From contig NZ_CP054306.1 of the NCBI RefSeq assembly GCF_018282115.1, positions 2,217,488 to 2,281,487 on the forward strand: 64,000 nt of DNA, written 5' to 3'. The DNA comes from Synechocystis sp. PCC 7338. GTDB taxonomy: Bacteria > Cyanobacteriota > Cyanobacteriia > Cyanobacteriales > Microcystaceae. This document shows, piece by piece, positions 49,593 to 59,893 of this stretch (position 1 is its first letter; the number at the start of each line of letters is the position of its first letter). The notes beneath the pieces were generated by a model that saw only the letters and a list, made by a program, of their open reading frames with translations, searched no databases and was not told the DNA's origin. The translations under genes and the position numbers were made by a program.

Positions 49593-49666
49593 ATCAATCA
49601 GCTTGCTGATACCAGGCAAACCATTGGCAACAATCAAATAATTAGACCAGATACCTTTTCCTACAA
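49593..49666. repeat. 74-bp dispersed repeat, copy A
   Basis: About 84% identical (62 of 74 aligned by eye) to 53707-53780 in the same orientation. It lies in the 253-bp gap between the BASS gene and the first mscS gene. On the minus strand both copies are open in one frame (residues like YLIVANGLPG...), with differences mostly at third positions. Confidence 0.75.
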
Positions 49667-49759
49667 TCCCTCTAATTCCCTGACATAGGGGTTTTGTTGC
49701 TGATGGTAGGCTGTACTCCTATGCCTCACAGTAAATTCCGTAAACAGACAGTGCCCTGG

Positions 49760-51598
49760 TTAAATTGTAATGGGTGACTGGAAATAGATTGTCGGATCTT
49801 CCATCGTAAAGACAATTCCTTGCTTAGAAAGGGAGTTGGCAATTTCCACGCTTGCCAGAGTTAATAAGCGTTTACGCACTTCAATTACATCATCTTGAGA
49901 ACCAAGAATGGTCAAACTAACCCGCAATCTTTTACCTGTGCCATCCGAATAGGAAATATTGGTGCTATTTGCATCAATTCCTGACAAAATCGAGGTTTTT
50001 TCGATGATTGCTTGTCGTACTAGAGCGAATTTTCGTTCCTCCAGAACTACCGGAAAATTCATATAAAGTAAAACCATAATTTTCTTGGCAAGGGTCACAT
50101 TTTCAATTTCTACACTTACTAAAATGGAGTTGGGCATAACAATAATTGTACCGGTACCGAGAGAGCGAATTTTAGTTGATCGCAAACCAATGCTTTCTAC
50201 CTTTCCTAGTTCTCCACCTGATAAACGGACGTAGTCCCCATTAACGAAGGGACGATCCAGATAAAGAACTAAGGTTGCAATCAATTGTTCGAGAATCTTT
50301 TGTGCTGCAAAGGCAACGGCTAAACCAACTAATCCTAAACTTGCTACTAAACCAATTAAGTCAAAGTTGAGACTTCTAGCAAAAGCCACCAAGGCGACAA
50401 TAAAAGCAAAAACATTAATGATAGTTTCAAAAACAAGAATTGCGTCATCACTTCCGGGACTAAATCTTCCCCCTATCTTAAAACCATAAGTGCGTAAATA
50501 TCGACTAATAAGTTTTGTAGATATCCAATATATACTGCCAATTAAAAGTAGGTTAGAAATTGGCTTAAGGAGATTATAGGCAATTGGAGCGAAGGATTCT
50601 AATAAAATTAAAGACCAACTAACAGCAAGATTAAGAACTACAAATTTGAATAGGCGATCGCTTGGATAAATAATATCATTATAGATTTTTTCAACGGATT
50701 GAGGTGCTATTTTTTCTAAAGCTAATTTCACTAAATCTGTGGCATAACGGCTAAATATAAAAGAGCCAATTAAAGCACTGAAAAATATTAGCCACTGGGG
50801 TTGAAAAAATGGAGAAATAATATGGTAACGCCAACTTCGTAAAAGGGGGAACCATTCAGAACTAATACTTAGAATGGCAATCCAGCCTAAAGTGAAGCCA
50901 ATCTTGCTGACAATGCCAGTTTTTAGCTTAAATTTTCGAGTTATAATACCCAGCAAAATTTGCAAGCCAATTAATGCGGCGATCGCCATCAGAATCCAAA
51001 CACTCCGCTGCCAAAGATATTGATGAGTTCGCTCTTGCTTTGCTTTATTAATGGCCGTCTCTAAAATTTTCTGCCATTCAATAGCTTGTTCTAGCGGCGA
51101 AAAATTGGGTAAGACATCATTGGCCGTTACCGTGAGCAGATATTGATCATTTAGGGAAATATAAGTAACTCCAGTGTTGCGATCATTATTGACATCAAAA
51201 TTAATGTTTTGAGAATTAGCAATAGCTTCGCTGATCATTTTATTTGCAAAGTCAGCTCTATCCTTGGCAGTAAAACGATCTACTGCTTGCAAATCAAAGA
51301 GAGGGAGTCCATCTACGATGATGGGCTCACTACTGGAAGCAAAGCCATTGCCAAAATTTGGGGCCGGACTGGGGGAGGGATTTTGGGCAAAACTCAGGGG
51401 AGCGAAGAAAAATAACCAACTGATAAAGAATAAGATGATTGGTTGAGTTAATTGCTTAGTTACTGGCTTAGTAATTCTAATTAAATAAAGATTGAGCCAT
51501 ATAACTATAGCTTTAAAAACTTGTAAATAACCTCTATTTAAAATTTTGTTTAAGCATCTAAATAGAGATTGGAGAATCCACATAAATTGTTGGCTCAT
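49760..51598 (-). CDS. MscS-type mechanosensitive channel, large form
   Basis: 612 residues with a signal-like N-terminal helix (PIILFFISWLFFFAPLSFAQ), several further transmembrane segments, and the MscS pore-and-beta core at about 420-500: LGLVGLAVAFAAQKILEQLI and then VLYLDRPFVNGDYVRLSGGE. The C-terminal part has the usual TSILSGIDANSTNISYSDG pattern. It starts at ATG 51598 or 51583, inside the end of the upstream mscS gene (41-bp overlap or less), so the pair are translationally coupled. The tail (PTIYFQSPITI) resembles that of its neighbour. Confidence 0.85.
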   Translation of the reverse strand: MSQQFMWILQSLFRCLNKILNRGYLQVFKAIVIWLNLYLIRITKPVTKQLTQPIILFFISWLFFFAPLSFAQNPSPSPAPNFGNGFASSSEPIIVDGLPLFDLQAVDRFTAKDRADFANKMISEAIANSQNINFDVNNDRNTGVTYISLNDQYLLTVTANDVLPNFSPLEQAIEWQKILETAINKAKQERTHQYLWQRSVWILMAIAALIGLQILLGIITRKFKLKTGIVSKIGFTLGWIAILSISSEWFPLLRSWRYHIISPFFQPQWLIFFSALIGSFIFSRYATDLVKLALEKIAPQSVEKIYNDIIYPSDRLFKFVVLNLAVSWSLILLESFAPIAYNLLKPISNLLLIGSIYWISTKLISRYLRTYGFKIGGRFSPGSDDAILVFETIINVFAFIVALVAFARSLNFDLIGLVASLGLVGLAVAFAAQKILEQLIATLVLYLDRPFVNGDYVRLSGGELGKVESIGLRSTKIRSLGTGTIIVMPNSILVSVEIENVTLAKKIMVLLYMNFPVVLEERKFALVRQAIIEKTSILSGIDANSTNISYSDGTGKRLRVSLTILGSQDDVIEVRKRLLTLASVEIANSLSKQGIVFTMEDPTIYFQSPITI

Positions 51599-52670
51599 TA
51601 AGAGTAAAAGGAATATTTTGTTGTGTTAGTTGCTTGGTGATTTGCTGCCTAGAAAGATCTAGCAATTGTTTTCGCAAATCCATCGATAACTCATTAGACC
51701 CTAAAATAAAAAAGGAAATTTGGGCATAATTATCTGCAAACGCAACCTCAGTACTACGCCAGTCTAAGCCAAAAATATCCACTGTGCTGTCCATAACTAT
51801 TTGGCGAATTAATGCTTGCTCATCAACTGATACTTTGTCTGGAAAGGTAATCGTCATTACTGACATGATTTTCCTTGCACCAGAAAAATTTTCAATGCTA
51901 GCTTGAGTAAGGGAATTATTGGGAATGACTGTGAGTGTGCCTTTGCCAGAAATGCGGATTTTAGTTGACCTCAAACCAATACTCTCAACCCTTCCAAATG
52001 TGCCTTGTTTGCCCTGCTGTCCATCGGATAAACCGATATAGTCACCAACCATAAATGGACGATCTAGAGTTAAAACAATTCCCCCTAAAAATTGTTCTAA
52101 TGTCTTTTGAGCAGCAAAAGCAATGGCGATACCCCCAATACCTAAACTAGCAATAATGCCAGCGACATTAATATTATGACTGATGCAAAAAAAGATAATT
52201 AGGGTGACGGCGATCGCAAAATCCCCCAAATAGCGGAGTAGAAAAATTGATTCCCCTCTCACTTTGGGATTAGAGGCAAAAGTTATTCCTAAAATTTTGG
52301 TGTCAAAAAAATCTCTAAATAGTTTTGATAAAAACCAACAACTAAGTACTGTGATGCCTATACTGAAACAAAATTCAATTAAACTCAGCCATTCTGTGTT
52401 CGGAATTAGCAACAGCGTTATTTCCATAGCAAACAGCGTGATTAAAATCAAAAGAATAGATTTAGACGCAATTACTATTCGCAGATAGGTTTCCGTTAAG
52501 GATTGCGGAATGAGCCAACTGAAAAAGAATTTTAGTGTGGGAATAATGATTATTCCTCCGAAGAAACTAAGACCTCCTGCAATCATAATTAAGCTAATTT
52601 GCAATAGCCGATCGCCATTACTTAAAGCCAATTCTGATGCTTGGTTAATCTTATTAATTGCGTCTATCAT
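51558..52670 (-). CDS. MscS-type mechanosensitive channel, short form
   Basis: 370 residues. Several N-terminal transmembrane helices precede the MscS signature ASLGIGGIAIAFAAQKTLEQ and VLTLDRPFMVGDYIGLSDGQ (about residues 180-240). The C-terminal PFTLNEPTIYVDSPISI mirrors the end of the downstream channel. Together they read as a duplicated pair that diverged in the N-terminus. MscS channels release solutes under hypo-osmotic stress. The stop is within the next gene. Confidence 0.85.
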   Translation of the reverse strand: MIDAINKINQASELALSNGDRLLQISLIMIAGGLSFFGGIIIIPTLKFFFSWLIPQSLTETYLRIVIASKSILLILITLFAMEITLLLIPNTEWLSLIEFCFSIGITVLSCWFLSKLFRDFFDTKILGITFASNPKVRGESIFLLRYLGDFAIAVTLIIFFCISHNINVAGIIASLGIGGIAIAFAAQKTLEQFLGGIVLTLDRPFMVGDYIGLSDGQQGKQGTFGRVESIGLRSTKIRISGKGTLTVIPNNSLTQASIENFSGARKIMSVMTITFPDKVSVDEQALIRQIVMDSTVDIFGLDWRSTEVAFADNYAQISFFILGSNELSMDLRKQLLDLSRQQITKQLTQQNIPFTLNEPTIYVDSPISI

Positions 52671-52998
52671 GGCGAATCGTTATCGGGAGGTTGTGATTTT
52701 GGGCACTGTCAGCTTAAGGAGTGAATTGGGGAAAGCCTCTACAGGTCAGGATTCCTGCAATTTCAATAGGGAACTGAATGAAGCCCATGGCCATAGCCGG
52801 AGTGTTTTTTCTCCAGACTTCCATTCTGTAGTCATCTTAAAGGGTAAATAAACACCTGCCAGCTTCCATCATTCCTTGCCGTAGCGTCTTTCACTGTCGG
52901 GAAACCACCGCACCCACCTGCCCTATATTCAGTCCTTCGTTAAAATCAATAGTGAAAATAACTCTTTTCCAACGATTCACCATTAGAAATTAAACCCC
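52671..52998. other. Intergenic region between mscS and the methyltransferase
   Basis: 328 bp between divergent genes. I see no RNA gene, repeat or strong promoter pair in it. AT content is moderate. Confidence 0.5.
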
Positions 52999-53673
52999 AT
53001 GGCCCCGCTTAATCCTGACCAGCGCAGTAAGCTCGACCCCAGCAATGATAGTCAGTTTTATGCTTATCCCCGTTTTGTTACCCATGTGGACAATGGCTTC
53101 ATCGAACAATTAACAGAGCTTTATCGGCAAAAGCTCAAGCCTGGCACAAAAATTTTAGACTTGATGGGGAGTTGGGTATCCCATTTGCCCGGGGAAATGC
53201 ACTTTGCTCACGTAGAAGGCCATGGCTTAAATGAGGAAGAATTAGCAAAAAATCCCCGGCTAGATCATTACTTCGTACAAAATCTTAATGAAAATCCAGC
53301 TTTGGGTTTCCCAGATGCAGAATTTGATGCCGTATTAATGGCCGTATCAGTACAATATTTGCAATATCCTGAAGCTGTGTTTAGTGAAATTGCCCGTATT
53401 CTCAAACCCGGTGGTGTGGTAATTGTCAGTTTTTCCAATCGCATGTTTTACCAAAAGGCGATCGCCGCTTGGCGGGACGGCACCGATGCCAGTCATTTGC
53501 AGTTAGTCCGGGCCTATGTCCAATCGGCCAAGGACTTTGGCCCACCAGAATCCATTGTTAAACCAGGGCAAAACTTACCGGGCTTCTTGCAACTTTTGGG
53601 TATGGCCGGTAGTGACCCCTTTTATGCCGTGGTAGCTTCAGTGGAAAATAAAACTGTGGATAACCATGGATAA
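52999..53673 (+). CDS. Class I SAM-dependent methyltransferase, degenerate motif I
   Basis: 224 residues. The usual SAM motif (D-x-G-x-G-x-G) is altered to ILDLMGSWVSHLP, but the following acidic and aromatic positions and the FDAVLMAVSVQYLQYPEAVF / ILKPGGVVIVSFSNRMFY pattern are typical of the fold (motif IV and post-I). Members of this family with the LMGSWVSHLP form occur in cyanobacteria and plants. Substrate unknown. Its stop is followed by the 74-bp repeat and the convergent acyltransferase gene. Confidence 0.75.
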   Translation: MAPLNPDQRSKLDPSNDSQFYAYPRFVTHVDNGFIEQLTELYRQKLKPGTKILDLMGSWVSHLPGEMHFAHVEGHGLNEEELAKNPRLDHYFVQNLNENPALGFPDAEFDAVLMAVSVQYLQYPEAVFSEIARILKPGGVVIVSFSNRMFYQKAIAAWRDGTDASHLQLVRAYVQSAKDFGPPESIVKPGQNLPGFLQLLGMAGSDPFYAVVASVENKTVDNHG

Positions 53674-53706
53674 GATCAGCACTGAAACAGATTTGGAAGG
53701 CTGATG

Positions 53707-53780
53707 ATCAATAAGATTACTAGCACCAGGTAAACCATTGGCAACAATTAAATAATGAGACCGGATAACTTTTCCTGCAA
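53707..53780. repeat. 74-bp dispersed repeat, copy B
   Basis: About 84% identical to 49593-49666. It overlaps the last codons and stop of the acyltransferase gene at 53748, so that gene's C-terminal end (GLII) lies in the repeat. Either the repeat was inserted there, or it is a shared 3' region left by duplication. Confidence 0.75.
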
Positions 53781-55145
53781 AACCTCAGTTATCTTGGCGA
53801 TCGCCAATTTTCGATTCCCTTGGTAGTCGCTATAATAATCATCCACTAAAATAGGATAACCAATGGTAAGTTGGGCCCGCTGACGCCCCAAAATAGGACG
53901 ATTATTGAGATTGCCGCCCTTCATACGGGTAATGACATTCCAAAGCAATAAGATGGTGTCAGCAAACCGTTCCACCGTCGGTTTTTCTTTGACATAATGG
54001 CCCGTTACAGCGACAAAATTTTCCACTAGTCTCATATGCCACATTCTTAAATCTGCTTCTTCAGCAATGCGATCAGCTAATCCTTTTTTAACGGCAGATA
54101 AAGATTGTTCATTCCGTAATTCTTCTCGATAAATATAGTCCCAACCAGCCTGCTCCAGCCGCCGACAACGATCGGCTAGGACTCCCTTGGGAGTAATTTG
54201 AAAATATTCTTCCCCCACGGTTAAGGCCGCATGAAGTAAATTCTGCAGACGGGAAGCTAATAATTGATTGGCATCGGTTTCTAAGCCGTTAAAGTTTTCT
54301 TGCAAACAGTTAGCTAAATTCTTCACCGTTGGCAAATTTTGTTGGTAAAAATGTCGATAAAAATTTTCCATTATATCCAACATCACTTCCCCTAAGTGGT
54401 AAAGCCGCTCGTATAGCTTGGCTTCTCCCAAACTATGATCGTCGCTGGGGAGAATGCCACAGTCCTGTTCCAATTGGGAAAGCAAATTTTCAATCTCTTG
54501 CCAGGGAGGCGTGAGGTAAAAGTATTGAATACCCACTGGCAAAATTAACGTCTGCTCCTGCCGTTGGGCTTTGCGTAAATCCTCCACGCACCAAAATCCC
54601 AGTTGGGCAATGCCTGGTTCCAGGGGAGAAATCAGTTCGTTATGGCCGTTGGTGGCTCCTTCTGGCGCGGCGGCCAGGGGATATTGGCCATTGAGCATTA
54701 AATTTCGAGCAGATCGTAAACCAGGGCGGTCTAATTTACCTCGTTGAATGGAGGTACCCCCCAAACGGGGAAATAACCACTGTAGAAAATCTCCTCCCCA
54801 GAGGGGAATGCCCCGGTCATACATGAAGTGGGAATGGCTCAAAGGTGGCGGTTGTAGGGGGCCTTTTTTCAACGCAGGCGGCAATAAATTCCAAAATAAA
54901 TACCCCATACATAGTGGATCATTGATGCTGGGGTGGCGGAAGGCCAGCAGTAGACGGTTTTTCCCTTGGCTAAAATCAGTGTAGGCCCGGACTAAAATTT
55001 CTAAATTTTCGGCCTCAATTTTGGCGATCGCCGTTTGGGAGCGGATCCACCAGGGGAGAATCAGGGGCCCTAGTCGAAGCAACCAGGGCTGGAGATTGGG
55101 AGCTAAAAAGTCCAGGGGGGGTTGGGCTTGAATGGGGGATTCCAT
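53748..55145 (-). CDS. PlsC-like acyltransferase
   Basis: 465 residues. The acyltransferase HX4D motif is HPSIND (about residue 70), and a second block APEGATNGHNE (about residue 160) corresponds to the EGT-type glycerol-phosphate-binding motif. The rest is helical and longer than a plain 1-acyl-glycerol-3-phosphate acyltransferase (about 250 residues), so the C-terminal 200 residues form an extra region. It is the fourth gene of the aqpZ-topA-ferredoxin-acyltransferase run, 24 bp behind the ferredoxin gene. Acyl substrate and product unknown. Confidence 0.7.
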   Translation of the reverse strand: MESPIQAQPPLDFLAPNLQPWLLRLGPLILPWWIRSQTAIAKIEAENLEILVRAYTDFSQGKNRLLLAFRHPSINDPLCMGYLFWNLLPPALKKGPLQPPPLSHSHFMYDRGIPLWGGDFLQWLFPRLGGTSIQRGKLDRPGLRSARNLMLNGQYPLAAAPEGATNGHNELISPLEPGIAQLGFWCVEDLRKAQRQEQTLILPVGIQYFYLTPPWQEIENLLSQLEQDCGILPSDDHSLGEAKLYERLYHLGEVMLDIMENFYRHFYQQNLPTVKNLANCLQENFNGLETDANQLLASRLQNLLHAALTVGEEYFQITPKGVLADRCRRLEQAGWDYIYREELRNEQSLSAVKKGLADRIAEEADLRMWHMRLVENFVAVTGHYVKEKPTVERFADTILLLWNVITRMKGGNLNNRPILGRQRAQLTIGYPILVDDYYSDYQGNRKLAIAKITEVLQEKLSGLII

Positions 55146-55169
55146 GAGAATAATTGCCGGTGATGGAGC

Positions 55170-55574
55170 CTAAAAATTAGTGGCGATCGCCTGGACAGGA
55201 CAGGAGGGAATACATTGCTCACAGACCACACAACGGGAGCGACGAAACATCAGGCGAAAACTGTCCGGGTCTAAACTCAGGGCTTCCGTGGGGCAGACCC
55301 CCGTACAGAGACCACAGTCCACACAGCTTTGGTCATCAATGACAATTTCGCGACTAGCCAAGGAAACTTCAATACCTTGGGAGCGCATCCACTCCAGAGA
55401 GGCCTCCAGTTGATCAATGTCCCCAGACAATTCCAGCACTACTTTGCCCACCTGGTTGGGGGCCACCTGAGCCCGGATAATATTGGCGGCAATATTAAAA
55501 TCCTTGGCCAGACGATAGGTGACGGGCATTTGCACCGCACTACGGGGGAAAGTGAGGGTCACACGCTTTTTCAT
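55170..55574 (-). CDS. NIL-domain 2x[4Fe-4S] ferredoxin-like protein
   Basis: 134 residues. The N-terminal NIL domain (KRVTLTFPRSAVQMPVTYRL onward) is a ligand-binding fold found after ABC-methionine transporters and with iron-sulfur proteins. The C-terminal half has two cluster motifs: CVDCGLCTGVCPTEAL and CVVCEQCIPSCPVQAI. The ATG at 55574 leaves seven bases to the topA stop; the frame open to 55763 is a shadow of topA. Likely translated with topA; the role is unknown but cyanobacterial relatives are linked to iron-sulfur handling. Confidence 0.85.
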   Translation of the reverse strand: MKKRVTLTFPRSAVQMPVTYRLAKDFNIAANIIRAQVAPNQVGKVVLELSGDIDQLEASLEWMRSQGIEVSLASREIVIDDQSCVDCGLCTGVCPTEALSLDPDSFRLMFRRSRCVVCEQCIPSCPVQAIATNF

Positions 55575-55581
55575 CCTGGTC

Positions 55582-58296
55582 TCAACTAGCCTCGCTAGAC
55601 TGGTCTGGATTGGTAGCTTTACTGGGGGATTTCTTCCGGGTGGTGGTGGTGCGTTTAGCGGTAGTTTTCTTGACAGTACCGGTGGCACCAGCCTTTTTAG
55701 TAGTGGTTTTCTTTGTTCCCTTGGCTGTGGTGGTAGTCTTTTTACGGCTAGTTTTTTTCCCACCGGCCGCTTTTTCCGCCAACAAAGGTAAGGCCTTTTC
55801 TAGGGTAATGGTTTCTTCCGTTTCCCCTTCCGGCAAACTGGCATTGACTTTGCCATGTTTGATGTAAACCCCATAGGGGCCTTTGAACAAATTCACCGGC
55901 TCTTGATCTTCGGGATGTAAGCCCAACTGTTTAAGGGGAGTGCGGTTACCCCGGCCTCGTTTTGGTTCCGCCAACAGTTCCAAGGCCCGCTCCAGGGTGA
56001 TGGCCAAGACATCGTCCTCCCCTTTCAGGGAACGATAATCTTTGCCGTCCTTACCTTGGTCGTGGACCACATAGGGACCAAACCTTCCCAGACTAGCTTT
56101 GATATTTTTGCCCGATTCGGGATGGGCCCCCAAAGTACGGGGCAAGGCCAACAATCCCACCGCCATTTCTAGGGTGACATCCTCGGGCTTAACTCCCTTG
56201 GGCAGGGAACTACGTTTCGGTTTCTTATTTTCCTCCGTGGCTTCCCCTAGCTGGACATAGGGACCATAGGCACCAATGAGCATAAAAATTGGTTCCCCCG
56301 TTTCAGGATGGGTGCCCACTTGATCAGGGCCTTCGGTTTTTTGCTTGAGTAACACCGCCACCTGGTCTGGGTTAAGGTCCGCTGGGGTTAGATCGTGGGG
56401 GATGGATGCCGTAATAATTTCTTCCCCCTGGGGAATTTCGATGTAGGGGCCAAATTTGCCAATTTTCACCTTGGCGGCTAGGTTTTCCAACTCAATGGCT
56501 TTGGCGATCGCCGGGTCGATCTGGTCTTGGCGCACTTTGACTTGGTTTTCTAGCCCTGATTCCCCCAGGAAAAAGCCTTGGAGATAGGGGAGCCATTGGG
56601 TTTTTCCCACGGCAATTTCGTCTAACTTTTGCTCCATGCGGGAAGTGAATCCCGTATCTACTAAGTCGGGAAAATGGGATTCCAGTAAACTGACCACCGC
56701 AAAGGCCGTGAAGGTAGGGGTCAAAGCTTTGCTCCGCATTTGCACATAGCCCCGGTCAATGATGGTGCCGATAATGCTGGCGTAGGTACTGGGGCGGCCC
56801 ACCCCTTCACTTTCCAACGTTTTCACCAAGGAAGCTTCCGTATAGCGGGCGGGGGGTTGGGTTTCATGGCCCAAGGTATCGATTTCTTGGCAATTCGGGC
56901 GATCGCCGACTTTGAGGGGAGGTAAAATTACTTCTTGGTTTTCCAAGGCGGCATCGGGATCATCGGAACCTTCCACGTAGGCCCGGAAATAACCAGGAAA
57001 ATCAATGCGTTTGCCCCCAGCCCGGAATTCCGCATCTTCCACCTTCAACGTCACGCTCAATTGGGTGATTTTAGCGTCGGCCATCTGGCAGGCCACGGTT
57101 CGTTTCCAGATCAGTTCGTACAGAGCCAATTCCCGTTCCTTTAATCCCGTGCGATTGGGAATGCGAAACTCAGTTCCAGCGGGGCGAATGGCTTCGTGGG
57201 CCTCTTGGGCCCCTTTACTTTTGGTGGTATATTGCTTGGGCTTGGGACTGAGGTACTCCTTACCGTACATTTGTTGGACGCAATTGCGGGCTGCTGTCAC
57301 CGCTTGGTCAGAAAGATGCACCGAATCCGTCCGCATATAGGTGATATAACCCTCCTCGTAGAGTTTTTGGGCCACCCGCATGGTATCCCGGGCGGAAATA
57401 CCCAATTTACGGTTAGCTTCCTGTTGTAGGGTAGAAGTGGTAAAAGGGGGAGAAGGCTTACGGGTACTAGGTTTTTCTTCCGTATTAATCACTTCCCAGG
57501 GTTGCCCCAACAAACGATCCCTCAAGGCGATCGCCTGGGCTTCGTCCAGCACCACCACATGTTTATTAGGTAACAAAGCACCGGTATTGGGGTCAAAGTC
57601 ACTGCCACTGGCCAATTTCACCCCCGCTAGGGTGGCTAACTTAGCCTGAAAAGGATTTTTGCTTTGTTCCAGTTCTGCTTTTAAATCCCAGTAACCAGCG
57701 GTTTTAAAGGCCCGGCGGGCCCGTTCCCGTTGCACAATTAAACGCACCGCCACCGACTGCACCCGGCCAGCGGATAGTCCCCAGGCAATTTTTTTCCAAA
57801 GCAAAGGGGAAAGGGTGTAACCCACCAAGCGGTCTAAAATGCGGCGGGTTTCCTGGGCATGGACCAAATTTTCGTCAATTTCCCGGCAATTATCCAACGC
57901 ATGCCGAATGGCTTCCTGGGTGATTTCATGGAATACCATTCGTTTAATGGGCACCTTCGGCTGGAGCAGTTGTAATAAATGCCAGCTAATACTTTCCCCT
58001 TCCCGGTCTTCGTCCGTGGCTAGAATCACTTCGTCGGCGTTTTTCAGGGCGGATTGTAATTCCTTCACCACCTTTTTCTTGGTTTTGGGCACCACATAAA
58101 GGGGGCTAAAATGGTCTTCCACGTTGACGCCCAAATTGGCCCAATTCTTGTCCTTGTAGGCCGCGGGCACCTCATCTGCCGAAGCCGGTAAATCCCGTAC
58201 ATGGCCCATGGACGCTTCCACCCGATAATCCTGGGGTAAATAATTGCGGATGGTGCGAGCTTTGGTGGGGGATTCAACGATGACGAGTTTGGACAT
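55582..58296 (-). CDS. topA: DNA topoisomerase I with Thr/Lys-rich tail
   Basis: 904-residue type IA topoisomerase that relaxes negative supercoils. The Toprim domain opens with [19 protein letters not shown], and the catalytic Tyr is in [11 protein letters not shown] (about residue 320). After the core come several copies of the C-terminal zinc-less repeat ([20 protein letters not shown] and [19 protein letters not shown]). The last 60 residues are a basic tail rich in Lys and Thr ([17 protein letters not shown]...), resembling histone H1 tails. The tail may hold DNA during strand passage. Confidence 0.95.
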   Translation of the reverse strand: MSKLVIVESPTKARTIRNYLPQDYRVEASMGHVRDLPASADEVPAAYKDKNWANLGVNVEDHFSPLYVVPKTKKKVVKELQSALKNADEVILATDEDREGESISWHLLQLLQPKVPIKRMVFHEITQEAIRHALDNCREIDENLVHAQETRRILDRLVGYTLSPLLWKKIAWGLSAGRVQSVAVRLIVQRERARRAFKTAGYWDLKAELEQSKNPFQAKLATLAGVKLASGSDFDPNTGALLPNKHVVVLDEAQAIALRDRLLGQPWEVINTEEKPSTRKPSPPFTTSTLQQEANRKLGISARDTMRVAQKLYEEGYITYMRTDSVHLSDQAVTAARNCVQQMYGKEYLSPKPKQYTTKSKGAQEAHEAIRPAGTEFRIPNRTGLKERELALYELIWKRTVACQMADAKITQLSVTLKVEDAEFRAGGKRIDFPGYFRAYVEGSDDPDAALENQEVILPPLKVGDRPNCQEIDTLGHETQPPARYTEASLVKTLESEGVGRPSTYASIIGTIIDRGYVQMRSKALTPTFTAFAVVSLLESHFPDLVDTGFTSRMEQKLDEIAVGKTQWLPYLQGFFLGESGLENQVKVRQDQIDPAIAKAIELENLAAKVKIGKFGPYIEIPQGEEIITASIPHDLTPADLNPDQVAVLLKQKTEGPDQVGTHPETGEPIFMLIGAYGPYVQLGEATEENKKPKRSSLPKGVKPEDVTLEMAVGLLALPRTLGAHPESGKNIKASLGRFGPYVVHDQGKDGKDYRSLKGEDDVLAITLERALELLAEPKRGRGNRTPLKQLGLHPEDQEPVNLFKGPYGVYIKHGKVNASLPEGETEETITLEKALPLLAEKAAGGKKTSRKKTTTTAKGTKKTTTKKAGATGTVKKTTAKRTTTTRKKSPSKATNPDQSSEAS

Positions 58297-58864
58297 AGGG
58301 AGGGGATGAAACTGGGGATGGAACCGGAGGGGAAAATTTGGGCGGGTCTGAGTTGGACTATCGACATTGATGACTTTAGCGGACTTAAGCCATAACTAAT
58401 ACTTATCTTAATCTTCCCAGAAGATCAAACCTGGCCTGGAGGTGTTGACATTTCCACGATCTAATCATTAAAGAATAGGGGGGTAAGCTCCTTGGGACGC
58501 CCCAGACGCTGACGGTGTAACTCTCCCAAGTTTGGGGTTAGGTAAGGCATTATTGGCGTTTATCTTTGCAAGGGCCTTTTAGTAAAGTTTTAACTTGTCC
58601 TCTAAATTTCCCAATAATGGGGGAATGGGGGATCTTGTGTTTTCTCCCCAAACTTGGGGGCAGGGGAGCTTGGCAAACACAATCCAAGGAACATGGCAGA
58701 CCCCAATGGTAACCACGGCAATCAGGTGATTGTGCTACAAATTTGCCACAAAAATCTCCCCGGGGGCTACCACAACGGAGGCTATCTGGGGAGCAACAAC
58801 ATCAACAAAGCTAAGATAACCTAACTCTACAATTAAATAAGGAGAGTGAGGACGATTTCTTTCC
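58297..58864. other. Intergenic region between topA and aqpZ
   Basis: 568 bp on which two candidates lie: palindromic CCCAAGTTTGGGG (58526-58538) and CCCCAAACTTGGGG (58656-58669), plus a small ORF at 58693-58824. Both palindromes share the core CCAAACTTGG, a recurring Synechocystis intergenic motif type, and may form hairpins in a transcript. No clear promoter-terminator pair. Confidence 0.45.
58693..58824 (+). CDS. Candidate small protein, 43 residues, Gly/Asn-rich
   Basis: ATG at 58693 with AAGGA seven bases upstream (58685-58690) opens a 43-codon frame ending TAA at 58822. The product MADPNGNHGNQVIVLQICHK continues with PGGYHNGGYLGSNNIN. No homologue is recalled. It reads toward aqpZ and lies in a gap of 568 bp. 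It is supported only by the ribosome site and frame; it may be chance. Confidence 0.35.
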   Translation: MADPNGNHGNQVIVLQICHKNLPGGYHNGGYLGSNNINKAKIT

Positions 58865-59623
58865 CTAGTCTTCCCCTTCTGAGGCCACTGCAGGGCGACT
58901 TAAATCTTCCAACACATTGTGATAGACAAAGCCAGCTAATAATGCTCCGGCGATCGGGGCCAGCCAAAATAACCACAATTGGCCGATCAAGGCAGGATTG
59001 CCACAAAAAAGAGCAACTCCGGTACTGCGGGCTGGATTAACAGAGGTGTTGGTGATGGGAATGCTGACTAAGTGGATTAGGGTCAGGGCCAAACCGATGG
59101 CGGCGGGGGCAAACCCAGCGGGGGCCGGTTTATCCGTTACCCCAAGGATGACCAATAGGAACATGAAAGTAAGCACAAACTCGATTAACAGCGCGGCCAT
59201 AAAGCTATATCCCTGGGGGGAATGGGCTCCAAAGCCGTTGGTGGCCAGGGGGTTAGATTGGGCTGGATCGAGCACGAAATTAGGATTGCCCTGGGCGACG
59301 ATGAGGATAAAAAAGCCAGCTAAGATCGCCCCCAGTACCTGGGCTCCGATGTAGGGAGCTAGCTGAGAACTGGGGAATCTTTTGCCCATCCAGAGGCCAA
59401 AGGAAACCGCCGGGTTAAAGTGACCACCGGAAATATGACCTAAGCCGTAGGCCCCAGTGAAGACAGTCAGGCCAAAAGCAAGGGAAACCCCCAGATAACC
59501 CAAACCGAACTCGTTGGTGTTTTCGCCACCGGGAACAGAAATAAATGCGGCAAAAACAGCGCTGCCACAACCACCGAGAACCAGCCAGAAAGTACCGATA
59601 AATTCAGCAATGTACTTTTTCAT
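58865..59623 (-). CDS. aqpZ: Aquaporin Z
   Basis: 252-residue water channel with six helices and the two NPA half-helices: HFNPAVSFG (about residue 73) and SVNPARSTG (about residue 208). The narrow filter is of the AqpZ type by length and motif. In Synechocystis this channel affects osmotic and circadian-linked volume changes. First gene of a co-directional run aqpZ-topA-ferredoxin-acyltransferase, but separated from topA by 568 bp. Confidence 0.95.
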   Translation of the reverse strand: MKKYIAEFIGTFWLVLGGCGSAVFAAFISVPGGENTNEFGLGYLGVSLAFGLTVFTGAYGLGHISGGHFNPAVSFGLWMGKRFPSSQLAPYIGAQVLGAILAGFFILIVAQGNPNFVLDPAQSNPLATNGFGAHSPQGYSFMAALLIEFVLTFMFLLVILGVTDKPAPAGFAPAAIGLALTLIHLVSIPITNTSVNPARSTGVALFCGNPALIGQLWLFWLAPIAGALLAGFVYHNVLEDLSRPAVASEGED

Positions 59624-59893
59624 TTGCGTTTAAAAAAGGTAAAAAGAGTTTATTTTAGTCAGGCCCGACTTAAGTCTAGATGCGATCGACTAGTCCGGAT
59701 CAAAAATATCCACCACGAAAAATAACATTGTTTTGTCAAAATCGACACAAAAATCGGCAAAACTTTACTTTCGGGCGAAAAACTTGCCTCAATGTTCCCC
59801 CATCAAGCTTTCCCCTTAAGTTTTAGACTTATATTTCAACTTGATTTTGCTTTCTGTGCAAAAGTTAAATAGCCCTCCAGAAAAATTTGCACC

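Noticed and set aside
55575-55763. N-terminal extension of the NIL-ferredoxin frame
   Set aside because: Overlaps topA in another frame and has no family match; ATG 55574 is the start.
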